Assembly: GCA_025451455.1 (NCBI GenBank)
Contig: JANWKI010000094.1
Coordinates: 1-34,444 of the forward strand
Origin: Ignavibacteria bacterium
GTDB lineage: Bacteria; Bacteroidota; Ignavibacteria; Tepidaquicellales; OLB5
DNA length: 34,444 nucleotides
Direction: 5' to 3'
Shown: piece after piece, positions 28,857 through 34,444 of the stretch
How the letters are laid out: every line of letters begins with the position of its first letter
Numbering within the stretch: position 1 is the first letter of the stretch
Notes under the pieces: model-generated
Database searches by the model: none
Told to the model about the DNA's origin: nothing
What the model saw: the letters and a program-made list of their open reading frames with translations, nothing else
Position numbers and translations under genes: made by a program

Positions 28857-29327
28857 ATGGCTAAATCAGACGAGTTTAAGCAAATAGACAGTAAGATTCA
28901 AAAAATTCTGGCTAAATTAGACGAGATCAAACAGGTAGACAGCAGAATTCACGAAATTATGGATAATGTACCGCCTGCACTTTCAAACCTGAAAAAAAGA
29001 ATGTCTCTTAATACTGCTTATTTTAAGAATCCGGTTTTATCAGAGAGAAACTATAAGCTTTCTTTCAGCTTTTATTCAATTAAGTTTGAAATTACTGCTC
29101 ACATAAAACTAAACACTTCACCGGATTTAATTACACAGGGTGTTTTGAGAACCGGCGTTTATGATGAAACACAAATGAGGTATATTCATAATCCCGGTTA
29201 TGATATGACAATTGATATGCTTGGAAATATCGATACCGCCTTTAGTAATGAAAATTGGGCAGAACATTACTTTAACAAAGTCATTTGGGATTTTTACAAG
29301 AAAGCAGCGGAAATTGCGTTTAGTTAA
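28857..29327 (+). CDS. Hypothetical protein with N-terminal coiled-coil-like repeat
   Basis: 156-aa ORF; DEFKQIDSKIQKILAKL / DEIKQVDSRIHEIMDNV internal repeat; no family recognised. Confidence 0.6.
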   Translation: MAKSDEFKQIDSKIQKILAKLDEIKQVDSRIHEIMDNVPPALSNLKKRMSLNTAYFKNPVLSERNYKLSFSFYSIKFEITAHIKLNTSPDLITQGVLRTGVYDETQMRYIHNPGYDMTIDMLGNIDTAFSNENWAEHYFNKVIWDFYKKAAEIAFS

Positions 29328-29370
29328 GAAATGAGGGTAATATACTTTCTTTTATGGCGAGGTATCCCGG

Positions 29371-30777
29371 CTACTTTATCAATACCATTTTCTTCGTATC
29401 CTTAAATCCACTGGTTTCCATTGAATAGAAATACAACCCTGAGGCATAATTCAATCCGTCAAATTTTACTTCATAGATTCCTGCTCTTTTAAATTCCTCA
29501 ATATTAAATATTTCTTTACCCAGTATATCAAATACCTTAATTGCTACAAAACCATCTTTTGGCAAATCAAATTTTATATTAGTATTTGGATTGAAGGGAT
29601 TAGGAAAATTTTGATATAAGGTGAAACCTGAGGGAATATAATTGCTTATTTGCGTGATGCCTATTACAGATACTGGCGGAAAGTTAAATAATGAATCTGT
29701 TCTGAGCGCTAAAAAAATAGCTTTCGAGCTAGTATCGCTAGCGGCAGCATAACCCATAAATATTAAATCAGAATTTGAGCAAATTTCTACTTCACTTAGA
29801 TCTATAAAATTTGAGAATTCGATTTTCTTAACTCTTAATATATTCCCGGTTGAATCACCAAGTATAAGTTTTGAATAAATAGAATCAGAATTCACAAAAT
29901 CGGTTGTCGCATATACAAATCTGTCTGGCGTAAGCAGTTTCATATCTTTAACTTGTTCTGATTGTTGTAATGAATCTATTGAAAATGTACCATATATATT
30001 TCCCAATATATCAATTTTAGTTACTGTCCTTTGACCGCTAATAATATAGTTTGAATTCGATTTATTGATAGATACACCACTAATATTAGACCCATATTGT
30101 CTGATCCATAAGCTATCACCATTTTCGTTTACCTTAACTATAAATAATTTTATAGGGTCATTCCAAAAATCTTTGCTTCTGCCAATAGCTATATAACCGC
30201 CATCAATTCCCTCTTCAATTGAATAAAGCAGCTTCTCAAAAGTTGAAGCATAAACTCTCTCCCATAATAAATTACCAAGTGAATCGAATTTTATTATTAT
30301 ACCATTATCGATATTATATCTTCCGCAAGCAATGAAATTATTATCAACAGTTCTTTTTATGTCAAATAATCTTCTTTCTGCATCAGTTAAAACCTTGTTA
30401 ATTATAGTATCACCATTTGCGTTAAATTTCAAGAATCTTGCAGCATCACCTGTTGCAACACAGCCTCCTCCAGAAGTTGGAGCAACCGAGTAAGCATATC
30501 CTGTCCCATTCATGCCTCCAATCGCTTTTGACCATATAACGTATCCGTTAGGGTCAATTTTTTTTACGTAAAAATTCGGGAAGTAATTCCAACCTGTTGC
30601 CCCACCAGCCAAAAAGAAATTCCCATCAGTTGAGGCACAAATGCCATAGCCATAGTCATCCAAATCGTAAGGTCCAGGATACAGCCATTGCCATTGAATT
30701 GAAGGCTGGCTAATCACGTCAAACGTAAAAAGTGAAAAGTGAAAAGTTAAGAAAGATATGTATAGTAATTTCTTCAA
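29371..30777 (-). CDS. T9SS type A sorting domain protein with propeller-like repeats
   Basis: Signal peptide; FTLYQNFPNPFNPNTNIKFDLPKDGFVAIKVFDILGKEI...GLYFYSMETSGFKDTKKMVLIK. Confidence 0.87.
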   Translation of the reverse strand: MKKLLYISFLTFHFSLFTFDVISQPSIQWQWLYPGPYDLDDYGYGICASTDGNFFLAGGATGWNYFPNFYVKKIDPNGYVIWSKAIGGMNGTGYAYSVAPTSGGGCVATGDAARFLKFNANGDTIINKVLTDAERRLFDIKRTVDNNFIACGRYNIDNGIIIKFDSLGNLLWERVYASTFEKLLYSIEEGIDGGYIAIGRSKDFWNDPIKLFIVKVNENGDSLWIRQYGSNISGVSINKSNSNYIISGQRTVTKIDILGNIYGTFSIDSLQQSEQVKDMKLLTPDRFVYATTDFVNSDSIYSKLILGDSTGNILRVKKIEFSNFIDLSEVEICSNSDLIFMGYAAASDTSSKAIFLALRTDSLFNFPPVSVIGITQISNYIPSGFTLYQNFPNPFNPNTNIKFDLPKDGFVAIKVFDILGKEIFNIEEFKRAGIYEVKFDGLNYASGLYFYSMETSGFKDTKKMVLIK

Positions 30778-30926
30778 GAACGGGCATTTACTTATACAAA
30801 ATTAATATATCTTTTAAGGGATGTCAACGGGAATGCGTGGTATTGATGAAATATGGTTGATATTGTTACAAAAAGCGGGCAGTCGATATGTATTTGACCA
30901 TGCCAACGCCAAATGCGGGCTGGTGC

Positions 30927-30948
30927 GTGTCAGGTAAATACCTGACAC
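30927..30948. repeat. Perfect hairpin GTGTCAGGTA-AA-TACCTGACAC
   Basis: 10-bp perfect arms, 2-nt spacer, intergenic. Confidence 0.75.
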
Positions 30949-30977
30949 CACTTCTGAATCAGAATTTGACAGAGTAG

Positions 30978-31026
30978 TGTCGTTGGTGACCACGTCAGAG
31001 CCGGGCAGGAAACACCAACGACGGCG
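30978..31026. repeat. GTTGGTG-family palindromic repeat (reference copy)
   Basis: CGTTGGTG...CACCAACG arms around ACCACGTCAGAGCCGGGCAGGAAA; core shared in inverse orientation with 18831..18908. Confidence 0.78.
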
Positions 31027-31128
31027 GTAAAACTATGGTTCTGCCTGTTAACATATTTCCATTTCACGTTCGGGAATATTTCTATATATTTGACAAAAAT
31101 CACAGTAAAAATCCCGGGAAATCCATTC

Positions 31129-32808
31129 ATGAAATCATTGAAATTATTAATAATAGCGTTTTTTTGCCTTTTCTTGGCATCCTGCAGCAAAAATCCGGAA
31201 GTAATATACATTAACGGAAAAATATACACGCTCGATAAGAACAACACAATTGTTGAAGCAATTGCAGTGCATGAAGGCAGGATACTTGCCCTTGGAAAGT
31301 CCGGTGAGCTTACCGAAAAGTACAAGGATGCAAAAGTAATTGACCTCAAAGGCAAAACTGTCGTTCCCGGATTCATTGACGCCGAGGCGAACTTGATGGA
31401 ATTTTCAAAACAGTTAAGCCTGCTTGATCTGAGGAACGCAAAGTCAGTTGATGAAATACTTAGCATAGTTTCCGAAAGAGTCAAAACTTCCAAACCCGAT
31501 GAATGGATAGGCGGATTCGGCTGGGATGAACTGAAGATTCCTGAGAAAGATATGGAAAGAATGAATCATACTTTGCTGGATAAGATATCCTCGGGCCAGT
31601 TTATTTACCTCGTCAATGCCTTAGGAAATACTACATGGGTGAATAAGAAAGTACTGGACTTAACCAAGGTGAATAAGGATACACCGGACCCTGAAAACGG
31701 AGCGATCGGCTTTGATGACAATAATAATCCCACAGGCTTGTTTTATGAATCAGCCCAGGCAATTGTTATCAGTATCCTCCCTCAGCCCTCTGAGCAGGAA
31801 GTTATCAGGAATATTGAACGGGGCATTAACGAACTTTTCAAATACGGAATAACAGAAATAAATGATGCAAATATTACCGAGCAGGGGCTTAATGTTTACA
31901 AAAAGATGGTAGATGATAATAAATTCCCTATAAGGCTATATGCAATGATACCCGGCAAAGGTCCCTTGTTTGAAAAATATATTTCAAGCGGTCCGGAAAA
32001 CTACAAAGACAGGATAAATGTAAAATGCGTAAGCCTTGAATACGACGGGTATTTCGAATCTCAGGATGCTGCAATGGAAAACGATTACAACGCAGACCCC
32101 AAGAGAATGACACCGTTTAATGATGAGTTTGATATTAAGGAAATGACAAAGAAAGCTTACGAAAAAGATTTCCAGATATCGGTAAAGACAGTTGGTGACA
32201 GAGCCGTTACCCTGACGCTTAATGCAATAGAATCGGTGACAAAGGAAGTGAAGCCAAAAGCAGGCAGAACAAGGCTTGAGTATCTTGAATTTGTGAAACA
32301 AGCAGATATGCAGAGGATAAAGCAGCTTGAGATCATTCCCTCCATAAGGCCTGAAGTTACACTGGCTGATAAAATTGCATTACCCGAATTGATAAAACCT
32401 GAAAACGGCCAGAATCTGGGGCTTTGGAACACTCTCTACAATCAGAACAATTTTGTTATTTCAGGAACTGATTTCCCGTATCACACAATTAACCCGCTTG
32501 TGCTGATGTACTATCTTTCCACCGGGCTCTCGCTGGATACAGCTTTCAACAGGATATCAAACAATGCATCCCAGAAAATAAGTTTGCTTGAGGCGCTGAA
32601 GTCATTCACGGTTTACGCGGCATATGCTTCATTTTGCGATGATGTTAAGGGAACACTGGAAAAGGACAAGTTTGCCGATATGGTTGTTATTTCAAATGAT
32701 ATTCTTTCTTCAGACCCCGCTGTACTTCTTAAGACCCGTGTATTAATGACAATAATAAGGGGCGAGGTTTTATATGAAAATAAAACTCCCGCTGCCTTAA
32801 ATTATTAA
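31129..32808 (+). CDS. Amidohydrolase_3/YtcJ-like lipoprotein, likely catalytically degenerate
   Basis: Lipobox FLASCSKNP; INGKIYTLDKNNTIVEAIAVHEGRILALG, KGKTVVPGFIDAE, NNPTGLFYESA, VGDRAV, SGTDFPYHTINPL; metal His residues replaced. Confidence 0.88.
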   Translation: MKSLKLLIIAFFCLFLASCSKNPEVIYINGKIYTLDKNNTIVEAIAVHEGRILALGKSGELTEKYKDAKVIDLKGKTVVPGFIDAEANLMEFSKQLSLLDLRNAKSVDEILSIVSERVKTSKPDEWIGGFGWDELKIPEKDMERMNHTLLDKISSGQFIYLVNALGNTTWVNKKVLDLTKVNKDTPDPENGAIGFDDNNNPTGLFYESAQAIVISILPQPSEQEVIRNIERGINELFKYGITEINDANITEQGLNVYKKMVDDNKFPIRLYAMIPGKGPLFEKYISSGPENYKDRINVKCVSLEYDGYFESQDAAMENDYNADPKRMTPFNDEFDIKEMTKKAYEKDFQISVKTVGDRAVTLTLNAIESVTKEVKPKAGRTRLEYLEFVKQADMQRIKQLEIIPSIRPEVTLADKIALPELIKPENGQNLGLWNTLYNQNNFVISGTDFPYHTINPLVLMYYLSTGLSLDTAFNRISNNASQKISLLEALKSFTVYAAYASFCDDVKGTLEKDKFADMVVISNDILSSDPAVLLKTRVLMTIIRGEVLYENKTPAALNY

Positions 32809-33677
32809 TGGCGGAAGTTTCGAAAATTTGGCGTATAATAGATTTGCTGAAGATTACCGAAGGACTGCTCAAAGAAAAAGGCATTTCAAGCCCGAGGCTA
32901 AATGCAGAACTTCTCTTAAGTGATACTCTGAATACCAATAGAATGGACCTTTATCTGAATTTTGAAAAACCGCTTCAGGAAAGTGAGCTTACAGAATTCA
33001 GGGGAAAGATCAAAAGACGGCTAAGCAGAGAACCTTTACAGTATGTAACCGGCAAATGCGGTTTTTACGGCATGGAATTTAAGGTAGGCCCCTCTGTGTT
33101 AATACCCCGCCCTGAAACAGAAACCCTGATCGATGTTTCGCTGGAAAATATTAGAGCAAGAGAACTTGATAATCCAAAGATCCTTGAAATAGGAACAGGT
33201 TCCGGATGTATATCGATAGCAATTGCAGGTAAGATAAACTGCAGAATAGATTCAATTGATACAAGCAATGATGCTCTGAAAATTGCAGAAGAAAATTCGG
33301 GAACAAACAATACTTCTTCAAAAATAAATTTTCAGCTTAAGGATATATTCAGGGACGTCATGGATTTTTCAGGATATGATATAGTAATAAGCAATCCGCC
33401 TTACATAGCTTTTAATGAACTGGAAACTTTGGAGCCTGAAGTAAGGGATTTTGAGCCGCTTGCCGCACTGACTGATAATGAAGACGGGCTGAAGTTTTAC
33501 AGAAGAATTTTTGAGCTTGCTACAAAAACTGACGGAAAGACCAGTGTATTGCTTGAAATCGGAGACGGTAAAAGAGCAAACGTTGAAAATCTCGCTATTA
33601 ATATGGGGATAACAAACTACTGTTTTTACAAAGATCTGCTGAATATTGACCGCGTAATTTACGCCGAAATTTGGTAG
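32808..33677 (+). CDS. prmC: Peptide chain release factor N5-glutamine methyltransferase PrmC/HemK
   Basis: REPLQYVTGKCGFYGMEFKVGPSVLIPRPETETL, ILEIGTGSGCISIAIA, VISNPPYI. Confidence 0.95.
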   Translation: MAEVSKIWRIIDLLKITEGLLKEKGISSPRLNAELLLSDTLNTNRMDLYLNFEKPLQESELTEFRGKIKRRLSREPLQYVTGKCGFYGMEFKVGPSVLIPRPETETLIDVSLENIRARELDNPKILEIGTGSGCISIAIAGKINCRIDSIDTSNDALKIAEENSGTNNTSSKINFQLKDIFRDVMDFSGYDIVISNPPYIAFNELETLEPEVRDFEPLAALTDNEDGLKFYRRIFELATKTDGKTSVLLEIGDGKRANVENLAINMGITNYCFYKDLLNIDRVIYAEIW

Positions 33678-33702
33678 TGGGGATTTTCATTTCTCAAAAA
33701 AA

Positions 33703-33773
33703 TGTCATTCTGAACTTGTTTCAGAATCTTTGAGAATTTAGACAAAAGACCCTGAAATAAATTCAGGGTGACA
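33703..33773. repeat. Composite palindromic element TGTCATTCTGAA...TTCAGGGTGACA
   Basis: Imperfect terminal inverted repeats plus inner hairpins TTCTGAACTTGTTTCAGAA and CCCTGAAATAAATTCAGGG. Confidence 0.75.
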
Positions 33774-33806
33774 ATTGAAGAAGAAAAAATTTGATGTAAC
33801 ATTATT

Positions 33807-34262
33807 ATGATAGCTTTAATACAAAGAGTACTGGAATCCAAAGTAACAGTTGATGCTGAACTAATTGATATGATAGGAGGCGGGCTGCTGGTACTGCTTG
33901 GTGTAAGGCAGGAAGATACGGTTAGTGACGCTAAATATCTTGCTGCTAAAACCGCGAACCTCAGGATATTTTCTGATGATGAGGGAAAGATGAATTTATC
34001 ACTTCTGGATAACGGGCTTGAAGCACTTGTGGTCTCACAGTTCACTCTGCATGCTGATACAAGGCACGGCAACAGACCAAGCTTTACGGAAGCGGCTGAA
34101 CCGGAGCGTGCTAACGAGCTTTATGAAGAGTATATACAGGAAATGAAAGAGCTCATCGGGCGTGATAAAGTGCACAAAGGAACATTTGGCGCCATGATGA
34201 AAGTAAAGCTTGTTAATGACGGCCCGGTAACAATAATACTCAGAAGCAAAAACGATCACTGA
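33807..34262 (+). CDS. dtd: D-aminoacyl-tRNA deacylase
   Basis: MIALIQRVLESKVTVDAE, GGGLLVLLGV, VVSQFTLHADTRHGNRPSFTEAA. Confidence 0.95.
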   Translation: MIALIQRVLESKVTVDAELIDMIGGGLLVLLGVRQEDTVSDAKYLAAKTANLRIFSDDEGKMNLSLLDNGLEALVVSQFTLHADTRHGNRPSFTEAAEPERANELYEEYIQEMKELIGRDKVHKGTFGAMMKVKLVNDGPVTIILRSKNDH

Positions 34263-34444
34263 TGGTTAATACTGCAATAATCGGATTTGGAAAACTGGGC
34301 TCTCATTTATTTTATGCTCTGAAAAAAACCGGTAAATATAACTTAATGCGTATTCCAAAAAATATATCCGGCAGAAATTACAGAACAATGATAGATGCAT
34401 GCAGTGTAATATTTATTTGCGTACAGGATTCCCGGATCTCTAAA
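34262..34444 (+). CDS. Rossmann-fold (NADP oxidoreductase/DUF2520-like) protein, 3' end cut by window edge
   Basis: Not in the ORF track. ATG overlaps the dtd stop (TGATG); open to the edge: MVNTAIIGFGKLGSHLFYALKKTGKYNLMRIPK...VIFICVQDSRISK. Confidence 0.7.
   Translation, partial: MVNTAIIGFGKLGSHLFYALKKTGKYNLMRIPKNISGRNYRTMIDACSVIFICVQDSRISK

Noticed and set aside
30930-31493. Minus-strand 187-aa ORF
   Set aside because: Antisense to the clear amidohydrolase-like CDS, and its 3' end runs through intergenic repeats.

Overview
The window looks like a Bacteroidota/Ignavibacteria-type chromosome: AT-leaning, with T9SS 'SQNYPNPFNP' sorting domains. It is mostly housekeeping genes. Genes from 1 to ~18.8 kb are almost all on the minus strand: three tandem YCF48-like propeller/T9SS proteins, an acyl-CoA carboxylase beta subunit, rlmN, an orphan HicB-like ORF, arginase, DUF2461, enoyl-CoA hydratase, ROK kinase, rarA, M42 peptidase, an FtsB/DivIC-like protein, ddl, class II aldolase, metF and a PD40 protein. 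A ~1.1 kb non-coding island with several palindromic repeat families follows (18.41-19.51 kb). After it come a plus-strand block (gdhA, a membrane protein, bamD, thioesterase, ccmA, ccmB, TPR protein), a minus-strand block (ftsE, pdxA, M48 protease, another T9SS protein) and a plus-strand block (amidohydrolase-like lipoprotein, prmC, dtd, partial Rossmann protein). No tRNA, rRNA, CRISPR array or intact transposase was recognised. The strongest oddities are: (1) an amidohydrolase_3/YtcJ-like lipoprotein in which every expected metal-binding His is substituted (probable pseudoenzyme); (2) several intergenic palindromic repeat families, one copy apparently carrying a second hairpin inserted in it; (3) a 39-aa Lys/Glu-rich insertion in the carboxyltransferase subunit; (4) a ROK kinase that has lost most of its zinc motif.
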